A stretch of 64,000 nucleotides of DNA. Source: Chryseolinea lacunae. Lineage in GTDB: Bacteria; Bacteroidota; Bacteroidia; Cytophagales; Cyclobacteriaceae. Position 1 is the first letter of the stretch. Every line of letters begins with the position of its first letter. The notes beneath the pieces are model-generated. The model worked only from the letters and a program-made list of their open reading frames with translations. It did no database searches and had not been told where the DNA came from. A program made the position numbers and the translations under genes. This document shows positions 42,956 to 51,649 of the stretch, piece by piece. Location: NCBI RefSeq assembly GCF_016735595.1, contig NZ_JAERRB010000008.1:62001-126000 (forward strand). Reading direction: 5' to 3'.

Positions 42956-44206
42956 CTAATTTGACTTGGTATTGAAAATTTCGTTCAGCTTTTTCTCCAG
43001 CGCCGCACCACGAAGGTTCTTCGCGATGATGACCCCTTTAGGATCGAGCAGGAGCGAAAAAGGAATGCCGGTGATGTTGTAGGTCTTGGCGGCTTCCGAC
43101 TGCCAGTATTTCAAATCCGAAACGTGTGTCCACGTAAGATTGTCTTCACCAATGGCGCGCACCCAATCTTCCTTGCGGCGATCGAGCGAAACACCAAACA
43201 CGGTAAATCCTTTGTCTTTGAATTTATTGAAGACACGAACCACATTCGGGTTTTCCTGACGGCACGGGCCACACCACTTTGCCCAGAAATCAACCAGCAC
43301 ATATTTGCCTTTCATCGACGACAGTTTCACGACCTGGCCGGTTGTGTCTGGCAAAGCAATTTCTGGAGCGGGTTGACCGATGGCAATGCTCTTCATGGTG
43401 TTCACGAGCGTGACAAAAGTTTTCGCGTGATCGTAGTTCGGCCATTCCTTTTTCAGTCTGTCGGCAACAGCCATATACACGTCAAAGTATTGATCCTTGT
43501 CAAGCACCGATCCACCTTGCAGCAAGTTGATGACGCCCAACGATGGAGGCTCCTTGCGCATGAGGTCGGCTATCTGATCGTGGCTCTTCTTGATCTCTGT
43601 CATGTAGGCTTCCTGGATCGCGGCGATCTTTTCCTGATCGTGAGCCTGAACGGCAGTTTGAAAATCGGAATTGAGCTTGGCAATCACGGGCGACGATTCT
43701 GCGCTGCGCAAAATTGCCTGCGTTTTCCGGATCACATCAATCTCGGGCGATCCCTTCACATCGGCAAATCCATTCTGATCGTTGCCGTCAACATTCACCT
43801 CCAGGTTGCTCTTGTAGAGAATGATATCGACAGTTTGACGTCCATAGAAGTTGATCTTGTAGTAGCCCGGTTGTGACAGCGGCACTTTCTTGGAGAAGGT
43901 GTAGTTGCTCTTCAGGGTGATGGTGTCTTGCCAGCCTGAACCGCCGTTCTTCATTTCCTGAATCACGATCTGACCTTGCTGGGGAAACCCAACCTTGCCA
44001 GTCACGATCACCGTCCAGGTGGCGCCGGGAGCGTCTGCAGCCACGGCGCTGTTTCCTTCCTTCGAGGAAAACGAACACGAGAACGAAATAGCAAACAACA
44101 GGAAGACCAGGGCCGACCGTTTCAGCGGCGGCATGCTGGAAGTATTTCTCCCGACAGTAGATGACGTCTGGTTCACCATGTTCATCTGTTTCACATTCTT
44201 CCTCAT
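42956..44206 (-). CDS. TlpA-like thiol-disulfide oxidoreductase with DUF4369 domain
   Basis: 416 residues. The ATG at 44206 overlaps the gatB stop by 4 nt; an ATG at 44134 (MPPLKRSALVFLLFAISFSC) would give a cleaner lipoprotein signal and may be the true start. After the anchor comes a DUF4369-like beta domain (about 55-155), a helical linker, and a C-terminal thioredoxin-like domain with the redox motif WCGPC in FWAKWCGPCRQENPNVV. Such proteins reduce or protect disulfides in the periplasm, often for cytochrome maturation or stress defence. It lies between gatB and a DUF3298 lipoprotein gene. Confidence 0.9.
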   Translation of the reverse strand: MRKNVKQMNMVNQTSSTVGRNTSSMPPLKRSALVFLLFAISFSCSFSSKEGNSAVAADAPGATWTVIVTGKVGFPQQGQIVIQEMKNGGSGWQDTITLKSNYTFSKKVPLSQPGYYKINFYGRQTVDIILYKSNLEVNVDGNDQNGFADVKGSPEIDVIRKTQAILRSAESSPVIAKLNSDFQTAVQAHDQEKIAAIQEAYMTEIKKSHDQIADLMRKEPPSLGVINLLQGGSVLDKDQYFDVYMAVADRLKKEWPNYDHAKTFVTLVNTMKSIAIGQPAPEIALPDTTGQVVKLSSMKGKYVLVDFWAKWCGPCRQENPNVVRVFNKFKDKGFTVFGVSLDRRKEDWVRAIGEDNLTWTHVSDLKYWQSEAAKTYNITGIPFSLLLDPKGVIIAKNLRGAALEKKLNEIFNTKSN

Positions 44207-45660
44207 ACTTCTTCCAGTTTTTTAGTTATCAGTGCATTGGCTACTTTCGGATCGGCTTTTCCCTTGCTGCGTTTCATCACCTCGCCCATGAACATGCCTA
44301 CGATGCCTTTTTTGCCATTCTTATACTCCTCCACTTTCAGCGGAAATTCTTTTATCACTTCGTCGATGATCGGCAACAGGGCGTCCTGATTGCTCTCCTG
44401 AATGACGTTCAATTGCTGTGCCACTTCAAGTGCCGACTTGTTGGGATTTTTCAGCAGCTCGGGGAACACGCGCTGTGAGGCCACCGAGAAACTGACTTTA
44501 TTGCCGTCCACCAGGTCCATGAGCTCCACTAAAACCGCCGGGGTTACAGGAAATTCATCGGCCGACAGGTTGAGTTCGTTCAAATAGGATTTCACGGGAC
44601 CCATCACCCAGTTTGATGCGGCTTTGTAATTTTTGGTGAGCTTACAAACTTCTTCAAAATAGAGGGCCACGTCTTTGGTGTCGGTCAGCACCTGCGCGTC
44701 GTATTCGGGCAGTCCCAACTCTTTAATGTATTTGTTATACAAATCGCGGGGCAGGGCCGGCATAGAGGCTTTGATTTTCTCCAGCCATTCTTCCGATACT
44801 TTCAGCGGGCTGAGATCAGGATCGGGGAAGTAGCGATAGTCGTTCAGCTCTTCTTTCGTACGCATGCCATAGGTAAGGCCTGTGCCGGCGTCGAAGGTTC
44901 TTGTTTCTGAAAAGATGTGGTTGCCTTTTTCAACTTCCTCGATCTGGCGTTCAATCTCGTGATCGATAGCGCGTTGCACGTTGCGAATGGAGTTCATGTT
45001 TTTGACCTCCACTTTCTTTCCGAATTCTTTTGCCCCCACCAGCATCACAGAGATGTTGGCATCGCAGCGCAACGATCCTTCTTCCATGTTGCCATCGCAA
45101 ATGTCGAGGTAGCGCACCAGCTTCCGCACCTCGGTGAGGTAGGCGTAGGCTTCGTCTGAGGTTTTAATGTCGGGCTGTGTCACGATTTCAATCAGCGGAA
45201 CCCCGGCCCGGTTAAAATCCACCAGCGTGTCAGGCTCGGACGCCAGGTGCATCGACTTGCCCGCATCTTCTTCGATGTGGATGCGGTGTAGCTCGATGTT
45301 GCGTTCGCCGTCTTTTGTGTTGATCGTTACATAGCCGCCCACGCAGATTGGTGTGCGGTCCTGTGTGATCTGGTATCCTTTCGGAAGATCGGGATAGAAA
45401 TAGTTTTTTCGGTCGAAGATGTTGAACCGAGTGATGTTGGAGTGGCACGCAAGGCCCATCTTGATGGCATACTCCACCACGTTCCTGTTCAGCTTTGGCA
45501 AGGTGCCGGGATGTGCAAGAGTAATTACCCCAACGTTGGTGTTCGGCAAGCTGCCATATTCGGCCGAATCGCTGTTATAGATTTTCGTTTTGGTCAGCAA
45601 CTGCGCGTGAACCTCGAGACCAATAACGGCGATGTACTTATCTCTGATAGACTTCTCCAT
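44203..45660 (-). CDS. gatB: Aspartyl/glutamyl-tRNA amidotransferase subunit B
   Basis: 485 residues from ATG 45660 (MEKSIRDKYIAVIGLEVHAQL). GatCAB converts Glu-tRNA(Gln) and Asp-tRNA(Asn) to the amidated forms. Signatures: VIGLEVHAQL, NYFYPDLPKGYQI, EEDAGKSMH and DFNRAGVPLIEIVT. The zinc-type cysteines often found in the N-terminal loop (NxxVCPVCLGxPG) are replaced: here NTNVGVITLAHPG (Gly44, Thr47). The C-terminal YqeY-like tail is present. gatA and gatC are not adjacent. It is part of a minus-strand cluster running from alaS. Confidence 0.96.
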   Translation of the reverse strand: MEKSIRDKYIAVIGLEVHAQLLTKTKIYNSDSAEYGSLPNTNVGVITLAHPGTLPKLNRNVVEYAIKMGLACHSNITRFNIFDRKNYFYPDLPKGYQITQDRTPICVGGYVTINTKDGERNIELHRIHIEEDAGKSMHLASEPDTLVDFNRAGVPLIEIVTQPDIKTSDEAYAYLTEVRKLVRYLDICDGNMEEGSLRCDANISVMLVGAKEFGKKVEVKNMNSIRNVQRAIDHEIERQIEEVEKGNHIFSETRTFDAGTGLTYGMRTKEELNDYRYFPDPDLSPLKVSEEWLEKIKASMPALPRDLYNKYIKELGLPEYDAQVLTDTKDVALYFEEVCKLTKNYKAASNWVMGPVKSYLNELNLSADEFPVTPAVLVELMDLVDGNKVSFSVASQRVFPELLKNPNKSALEVAQQLNVIQESNQDALLPIIDEVIKEFPLKVEEYKNGKKGIVGMFMGEVMKRSKGKADPKVANALITKKLEEV

Positions 45661-45715
45661 GTATTCTGTTTGTGAGCGCGCTTCACCGTGTCGGATGCGT
45701 GCTCTGTTCAATTTG

Positions 45716-46051
45716 TTATTTATAAACTGTCTTTTCCAAACGATCAATTCGTTCACGGTCTTTCGCGAGCTCCATCAAAGAGAGGGAATTCTGCGACGAA
45801 ACCAGATTGAGTTTCACCAGTTCACCCTCAACATTGGTCAACCGTCCCTCAACACGGATCAGTCTACCCTCAACACGCGCCAATCTGCCTGACAGGTCAT
45901 CCCTCAAAACAGATATTTCTCCCTTGAGGTCAACCTTAATATTCTCCACCTTTTCACTGAGGCCATCCACCTTTTCCGCAAGCCGGTCGAATCTTCTTAA
46001 CGACTCCGCCAGCAATTCTTCAATTCTTGATTGATTCTCCATAACGTCCAT
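45716..46051 (-). CDS. Small coiled-coil protein, copy 1 of a duplicated pair
   Basis: 111 residues from ATG 46051 (MDVMENQSRIEELL), the start matching copy 2; an ATG at 46069 would add six residues. It is a continuous amphipathic helix with heptad spacing (LxxVDGLSEKVENIK, LARVEGRLIRVEGRLTNVEGELVKL) and ends in a conserved block SSQNSLSLMELAKDRERID followed by RLEKTVYK. No membrane segment or signal peptide. It is cytoplasmic and likely forms a parallel multimer. The neighbour at 46093-46584 is a clear paralogue. No function is assigned. Confidence 0.7.
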   Translation of the reverse strand: MDVMENQSRIEELLAESLRRFDRLAEKVDGLSEKVENIKVDLKGEISVLRDDLSGRLARVEGRLIRVEGRLTNVEGELVKLNLVSSQNSLSLMELAKDRERIDRLEKTVYK

Positions 46052-46092
46052 ATTTTTCAGGTTAAACATTATTTTATGAGGATCAATACTTT

Positions 46093-46584
46093 CTATTTAT
46101 AAACTGTCTTTTCCAGACGATCAATTCGTTCGCGGTCCTTGGCGAGCTCCATTAAAGAGAGGGAATTTTGCGACGAAACCAGGTTGAGTTTCACCAATTC
46201 ACCTCCAACATGGGTCATTCCGCCTTCGACGTTTCCCAATCGGTTTTCAACGTTCCCTAACCGATTTTCAACTTTATCCAATCTGTTTTCCACGTTTCCC
46301 ATTCGACCTTCAACGCGCACGATCCGGTTTTCAACGCGCATCAACCGTTCTTCTACACGCGTCAGACTACCCTTCAAATCACTTCCCAGGTCAGAAACTT
46401 CTTCCTTCAGGTTATCTACCTTCTCATTCAACCCCTCCACCTTTTCATTCACCTCGTCCACGTTTTCATTCATCCTGTCCACTTTGCCATTCAACCCGTC
46501 CACCTTTTCTGCAAGCCGGTCAAATTTGATCAACGACTCTGCCAGTAATTCTTCGATCCTCGATTTGTTTTCCATAACATTCAT
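46093..46584 (-). CDS. Small coiled-coil protein, copy 2 with expanded heptads
   Basis: 163 residues. It has the same start (MENKSRIEELLAESL) and the same C-terminal block as copy 1 but about 50 more residues in the middle. The extra part is made of 7-residue units (VENRLDK, VENRLGN, VENRLGN, VEGGMTH) and, nearer the N-terminus, similar units (MNENVDEVNEKVEGLNEKVDN-like). This is internal repeat growth after gene duplication. The predicted structure is one long coiled coil. It lies 85 nt downstream of alaS on the same strand. Confidence 0.7.
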   Translation of the reverse strand: MNVMENKSRIEELLAESLIKFDRLAEKVDGLNGKVDRMNENVDEVNEKVEGLNEKVDNLKEEVSDLGSDLKGSLTRVEERLMRVENRIVRVEGRMGNVENRLDKVENRLGNVENRLGNVEGGMTHVGGELVKLNLVSSQNSLSLMELAKDRERIDRLEKTVYK

Positions 46585-46668
46585 AATGGTTTGTGTTTAA
46601 CATTTTTTTACAATGAGGATCAAATTCAATACTACTTGCGTGGCACTTCTTTCGGCACTCCGCGCAAA

Positions 46669-49413
46669 TTACTTTATCAATTTACGTGCTTTTTCAGTAA
46701 CGGCATCCAAACCGCTTAAGTTCTTTCCACCGGCTGTCGCGAAAAAGGGTTGACCTCCCCCACCGCCGTCGATTTCCTTTGCCAATTCTTTCACCATGTT
46801 GCCTGCATGATAGGTGTTGGTTTGCGCCAATTTCTCGCCGATCATCACAGATACCTGGGGTTTCCCATCAACGTCGGCCGCGAGGATCATCAGCAAATCG
46901 TCAAATTGGTTGCGCAGTCCGTAGGCAATATTCTTCAATGCGTCGGCCGTGGGGACCGACACTTTTTCGATGATGAGGCTGTAGCCATTCTGCTTCACCA
47001 CTTTCAATGCAAGCTTGTCTTTCAATTGGTTGGCTTGCTCCTGCTGATACACTTCCAGCTTTTTCTCCAACGCATGCTTCTCGTCCAACAGATTTTTTGT
47101 TGTGGCGATAAGATCTTTGGGATTTTTAAAAAGCGTCTTCACGTGATCCAGTACGTCAAGCGATTCCCGCACAAAGCGTTCTGCTTCTTCGGCCGTGATC
47201 GCTTCAATGCGGCGAACACCGGCCGCCACCGAGCTTTCCGACACGATCTTGAACAACCCGATCTGGCCGGTAGACGACACGTGCGTGCCTCCACAAAGCT
47301 CGACCGAGAACTTGGGATCGAACGTTATTACCCTGACAAAGTCTCCATATTTTTCGCCAAACAATGCCATCGCACCCAGGGTCTTGGCTTTCTCGATGGG
47401 CACATTCCGTTTTTCGTCGAGAGTTATGTTCTCGCGAACTTTGCGGTTCACGATGTCTTCCACCTTCTGGATTTCTTCGGCCGTCATGGCCGCGAAATGC
47501 GAGAAGTCAAAGCGCAGAATCTTGTCGTTCACCAGCGATCCTTTTTGCTCCACGTGCTTGCCCAATACTTGTCGCAGGGCAGCGTGTAGCAAGTGCGTGG
47601 CGGAGTGGTTGTCCATGCTCAGCTGACGTTTGTGTTTGTCGACAGTGGCATGAAACTCCACTTCCATATTCGAAGGAAGCTTCTCAGCGTAATGGACGAT
47701 CAGTTCGTTTTCTTTCTTGGTATCGGTGATCGCTATTTTCTCGTTGGGATTCTCGATGAAGCCCGTGTCGCCTTCCTGCCCACCGCTCTCGGCGTAGAAT
47801 GGCGTGCGGTCGAATACCAACTGAAACAGCTCTTTGTTCTTCTGCTTCATCTTGCGATACTTCACCACTTTCACTTCCGACTCCAGGTGATCGTAGCCAA
47901 TAAATTCCGGCTTCTGATCTTCGCCCACCAAAATCCAGTCGCCCGTTTCTTTGGCCGCATCGGCCTTGGAACGGTTCTTCTGTTTGGACATCTCTACTTT
48001 AAAACCATCTTCGTCCACGGCAAAGCCACGCTCGCGTGCGATCAACGACGTGAGGTCAAGCGGGAATCCAAACGTGTCGTACAATTCAAAGGCTTGCTCG
48101 CCGCTCACGGTTTTATTCACCAGTTCGCTCTCCATGCCATCAATGCGTTTCAGGCCTTTGTCGAGTGTGCGGAGAAATGAAGTCTCTTCTTCGAAGATCA
48201 CTTTGCTGACATAATCTTTCTGTGCATCCAGTTCGGTGAACACATCTTTCATTTGTTGTGCCAGCACGGGCATCAGCGCATAGAGGAAAGGCTCTTTGAA
48301 GTTCAGGAATGAATAGCCGTAGCGAACCGCTCTTCTCAAAATGCGGCGAATCACATAGCCCGCGCCAGTGTTTGAAGGCAACTGTCCATCGGCTATAGCA
48401 AACGAAACGGCACGCACGTGATCTGCAATAACACGCATGGCGATATCCGTTTTCTCGCTGCTGTTTTGTTTGGGATTGGTGAGGTTTGTTGCGTTCTGGT
48501 AGGGAATGTTTGAATGTTCGGAAATGTGATTGATCAGCGGCGTGAAAACATCCGTGTCATAGTTGGAACTTACCAAATTGATGGCACGACACAGACGTTC
48601 GAACCCCATGCCGGTGTCAACGTTTTTGTTGGGCAGCGGTTTGAGCAGGGTCAGGTTGGATCGCAGCTTTTCGCGTGCCGCTTTCTTATCCTCTCCTTTA
48701 TAGTCGAGGTCAAATCGCAGCATCTCGCCCGATCCGCCTTTCTGTGGATTCCAATAGCGTTCGAATTCCATGAACACGAGGTTCCAGATCTCGATCACCT
48801 GCGGGTGATCGTTGTTCACCAGGTCGCGACCAGGTGTAGCCTTTCTCTCGGCATCCGAGCGCAGATCCACATGTATCTCCGAACAAGGACCACACGGTCC
48901 CAGGTCGGCCATCTCCCAGAAGTTGTCTTTCTTGCTGCCCTGAATGATACGGTCTTCGTTCACAAACGACCGCCACAGATCGAACGCTTCCTGATCGAAC
49001 GGAAGGTTGTCGTCCTTGTCGCCGCCGAACACGCTCACATACAGGCGATCTTTCGGGAGGTTATATTCTACCGTGAGCAGTTCCCAGGCCCACGCGATGG
49101 CTTCTTTCTTAAAATAATCACCAAACGACCAGTTGCCCAGCATTTCGAACATGGTGTGGTGATAGGTGTCTATGCCCACCTCTTCCAGGTCGTTGTGCTT
49201 TCCACTCACGCGAAGGCACTTTTGGGTGTCGGCAATGCGCGGGCTTTTCGGCACCGCGTTGCCCAGGAAATAGTCCTTGAACTGCACCATGCCCGAATTG
49301 GTGAAGAGCAGTGTAGGGTCGTTTTTCAGCACCAGGGGCGCTGAAGGCACGATAGTGTGGCCTTTGGAGGCGAAAAAATCTAAAAACTTCCGTCTGATCG
49401 AACCCGAGTCCAT
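46669..49413 (-). CDS. alaS: Alanine--tRNA ligase
   Basis: 914 residues from ATG 49413 (MDSGSIRRKFLDFFASKGH); the open frame runs 61 codons further upstream without homology. AlaRS charges tRNA(Ala) and edits Ser and Gly. Class II motifs are in the N-terminal core (LLFTNSGMVQFKDYFLG, FEMLGNWSFGDYFK). The editing-domain zinc ligands are intact: HSATHLLH and CGGTH. The C-terminal C-Ala domain ends GGGGGQPFFATAGGK. It is slightly longer than E. coli AlaS (875). It is divergent from the M23 genes with 169 nt between starts. Confidence 0.97.
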   Translation of the reverse strand: MDSGSIRRKFLDFFASKGHTIVPSAPLVLKNDPTLLFTNSGMVQFKDYFLGNAVPKSPRIADTQKCLRVSGKHNDLEEVGIDTYHHTMFEMLGNWSFGDYFKKEAIAWAWELLTVEYNLPKDRLYVSVFGGDKDDNLPFDQEAFDLWRSFVNEDRIIQGSKKDNFWEMADLGPCGPCSEIHVDLRSDAERKATPGRDLVNNDHPQVIEIWNLVFMEFERYWNPQKGGSGEMLRFDLDYKGEDKKAAREKLRSNLTLLKPLPNKNVDTGMGFERLCRAINLVSSNYDTDVFTPLINHISEHSNIPYQNATNLTNPKQNSSEKTDIAMRVIADHVRAVSFAIADGQLPSNTGAGYVIRRILRRAVRYGYSFLNFKEPFLYALMPVLAQQMKDVFTELDAQKDYVSKVIFEEETSFLRTLDKGLKRIDGMESELVNKTVSGEQAFELYDTFGFPLDLTSLIARERGFAVDEDGFKVEMSKQKNRSKADAAKETGDWILVGEDQKPEFIGYDHLESEVKVVKYRKMKQKNKELFQLVFDRTPFYAESGGQEGDTGFIENPNEKIAITDTKKENELIVHYAEKLPSNMEVEFHATVDKHKRQLSMDNHSATHLLHAALRQVLGKHVEQKGSLVNDKILRFDFSHFAAMTAEEIQKVEDIVNRKVRENITLDEKRNVPIEKAKTLGAMALFGEKYGDFVRVITFDPKFSVELCGGTHVSSTGQIGLFKIVSESSVAAGVRRIEAITAEEAERFVRESLDVLDHVKTLFKNPKDLIATTKNLLDEKHALEKKLEVYQQEQANQLKDKLALKVVKQNGYSLIIEKVSVPTADALKNIAYGLRNQFDDLLMILAADVDGKPQVSVMIGEKLAQTNTYHAGNMVKELAKEIDGGGGGQPFFATAGGKNLSGLDAVTEKARKLIK

Positions 49414-49582
49414 TACCTGTTTGTGTGGTTTAAAAATTTTGAACGTTACGATTTTTACTATATTAGCCCGCAAAAAAATACGGCAAGCCACAAAATTAAG
49501 CGCATATGACAGAGAATAAGCAGGTTTCGAAGTTTTTTTTCTGGCTTGAACACACCTTAAACCCGTAACGTCTTCGAACCTG

Positions 49583-50557
49583 ATGTCGAATTTCAAGTAT
49601 TACTACAATCCTAAAACCTGTCAGTACGAGCGTGCGCGCTGGAGTGTGAAGGATATCCTGTGGTATGTCGCCGGATTGGTTACACTGGGCCTTGTGTTCT
49701 GCGGTGCCATCATTGCCGTGCACGATTCGTTGATGGAGTCGGAAACCGAAAAGGCCCTTCGTGCCGAAAACAAAACACTTGAAAAGCACAAACCTGTTTT
49801 AGAAGAACAACTGGCGGCCATCGAAAGCACGTTGTCAAATTTGAAATCGGAAGATAAAACCTTGTATGCCAAGGTATTTAACTCCGAGCTTCCGCAGTCG
49901 CAGGCCACTCCTTCCACTCTTTCGAAAGAACAAATTCTTCTGGCCGATGCGTCGGGATTCAAAAACCTGATGGACATTCTGCGCTCCAAATCGGAAGCGC
50001 TTCGCAAAACCTCAGCCAACACCAACCTCTCGTTTGGCAACACCATCCACATTTCAAAAGATCAACTGGACCTGATGAGTTCCATTCCTTCGACACAACC
50101 CGTGGCCAACACACAGTTGGACCTGCTGGTGTCGGGATTCGGCGAACGCATCAATCCTTTTCATAAAGGAAAATACAATCACCCCGGTGTGGACTTCGCA
50201 GCAGCGCGGGGAACCGAAGTGTTTGTCACAGCAAAAGGCAAAGTGGTGACCGTGAGCCGCACGTCGGTTCAAGCCGGCTATGGCAACTACGTTGACGTGG
50301 ACCACGGCAACGGCTTTGTGACACGCTATGCCCACCTCGACGAAATCAAAGTGCAGCGTGGCCAAACCATTCCCCGGGGAACGACCATCGGCACCGTGGG
50401 CAGCAGCGGTGGCTCCATTGCGCCTCACCTTCACTATGAGGTGATTCGCGACGGCGAACCCGTTGACCCGGCCCGTTACCTGATGGAAGGACTCTCCAGT
50501 GAACAGCACGCCGTGTTGCTGAAACTAAGTTCCAAACAAAACCAGTCGCTGGACTAA
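49583..50557 (+). CDS. M23-family (LytM-like) peptidase, membrane-anchored, copy 1
   Basis: 324 residues. A short cytoplasmic N-terminus with the motif FKYYYNPKTCQYER precedes one transmembrane helix (about 30-52), a coiled-coil region (about 60-100) and a C-terminal M23 domain. The zinc ligands are in NHPGVDFAA (HxxxD) and PHLHYEV (HxH), with RYAHLDEI between. It looks catalytically complete and would cut or bind peptidoglycan peptide bridges. The next gene, a paralogue, starts on the last base of its stop codon. Confidence 0.9.
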   Translation: MSNFKYYYNPKTCQYERARWSVKDILWYVAGLVTLGLVFCGAIIAVHDSLMESETEKALRAENKTLEKHKPVLEEQLAAIESTLSNLKSEDKTLYAKVFNSELPQSQATPSTLSKEQILLADASGFKNLMDILRSKSEALRKTSANTNLSFGNTIHISKDQLDLMSSIPSTQPVANTQLDLLVSGFGERINPFHKGKYNHPGVDFAAARGTEVFVTAKGKVVTVSRTSVQAGYGNYVDVDHGNGFVTRYAHLDEIKVQRGQTIPRGTTIGTVGSSGGSIAPHLHYEVIRDGEPVDPARYLMEGLSSEQHAVLLKLSSKQNQSLD

Positions 50558-51522
50558 TGGGCAAAATCAAATACCGATATAATCCGAAGACGTGTAAATA
50601 CGAACCCTGGTATTTGAGGGGCAAAGCGTTGCAGGATCAGATCGCCATTTTCATCACACTCTCCCTCGTGCTGGGCGGTATATTTTATTTTGGCTACAGC
50701 AAAAACTTCGACTCGCTCGACGAACAAATTCTCAAGAAGAAAAATCTCACGCTCAAGGTGGAGTGGCAAATTCTGGAAGAACGCGTTCAGGCCGCCTACG
50801 CGGAATTGAATACGCTGATCGATCGCGACGACAAAAACTATCGCGTCATCCTCGACTCCAGCCCGTTGTCGCCCGAAATACGCCAGAGCGGTGTGGGCGG
50901 CAGCGAGAAATTCAATACCGAAGACATCAAAGACTATCCCAGTGTGATGTCCGGCTATGCAAACCTGGAAAAGCTGAAGCACACGGTAGACGTGGAAGTG
51001 CAGTCCTACAAAGAACTCAACTCCATTTTAAAAGAACGCGTCAGCATGTGGGCATCACGCCCGGCCATACAGCCCATCAACAACAAACAGCTGGAGCGGC
51101 TTCACATGAGTTATGGCAGTCGCTTCCATCCCATTTTCAAGCGCTACATGGATCACAAAGGTCTCGACTTCGCGGCCGACAACGGTACGCCTGTCTATGC
51201 CACGGGCGATGGCAAAGTGATTATGGTCTATTTCTCCGCTTCCTACGGAAACGTGATCTACCTCGAACATGGCCATGGCTATGAAACCCGCTATGCCCAC
51301 CTGTCACGCTTTGCCGTGAAAGAAGGCGACGTCATCAAACGCGGTCATGTGATTGGCTATGTGGGCAGCACGGGAAATTCAGTTTCGGCTCACCTTCACT
51401 ATGAAGTGTTGTTCCAGGGTTCGCACGTGAACCCCATCAACTTCTTCCAGCGCGACCTCAACAACAAAGAATATGAACGCCTCATCGAAGCCGGAAGCAT
51501 CGACGCCAAGGTGTTGGATTGA
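50557..51522 (+). CDS. M23-family (LytM-like) peptidase, membrane-anchored, copy 2
   Basis: 321 residues with the same layout: N-terminal IKYRYNPKTCKYEPW, one transmembrane helix (about 32-50), a helical region, and an M23 domain with DHKGLDFAADNG, RYAHLSRF and AHLHYEV (zinc ligands intact). The two copies share the short YNPKTCxYE motif but differ in the central region, so this is an old duplication. Coupled translation (1-nt overlap) suggests that the products form a complex or hetero-oligomer. Genes of this pair next to alaS are, as I recall, common in Bacteroidota. Confidence 0.9.
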   Translation: MGKIKYRYNPKTCKYEPWYLRGKALQDQIAIFITLSLVLGGIFYFGYSKNFDSLDEQILKKKNLTLKVEWQILEERVQAAYAELNTLIDRDDKNYRVILDSSPLSPEIRQSGVGGSEKFNTEDIKDYPSVMSGYANLEKLKHTVDVEVQSYKELNSILKERVSMWASRPAIQPINNKQLERLHMSYGSRFHPIFKRYMDHKGLDFAADNGTPVYATGDGKVIMVYFSASYGNVIYLEHGHGYETRYAHLSRFAVKEGDVIKRGHVIGYVGSTGNSVSAHLHYEVLFQGSHVNPINFFQRDLNNKEYERLIEAGSIDAKVLD

Positions 51523-51649
51523 TTTTCGCACGATCCCTGAAAATTGTTCGTGACGTGCACGTTAAAAGGGTGACAGCTTCGCTGAATTTCGCTTGTTGCT
51601 TTCTTAAATCTCCGTTTCTTTGCAGGTACGTTATACGTTCCAAATTCCC

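Noticed and set aside
46200-46520. Tandem DNA repeat resembling a CRISPR or minisatellite
   Set aside because: The repeats are 21-nt in-frame heptad codons of the coiled-coil gene, with no spacers.
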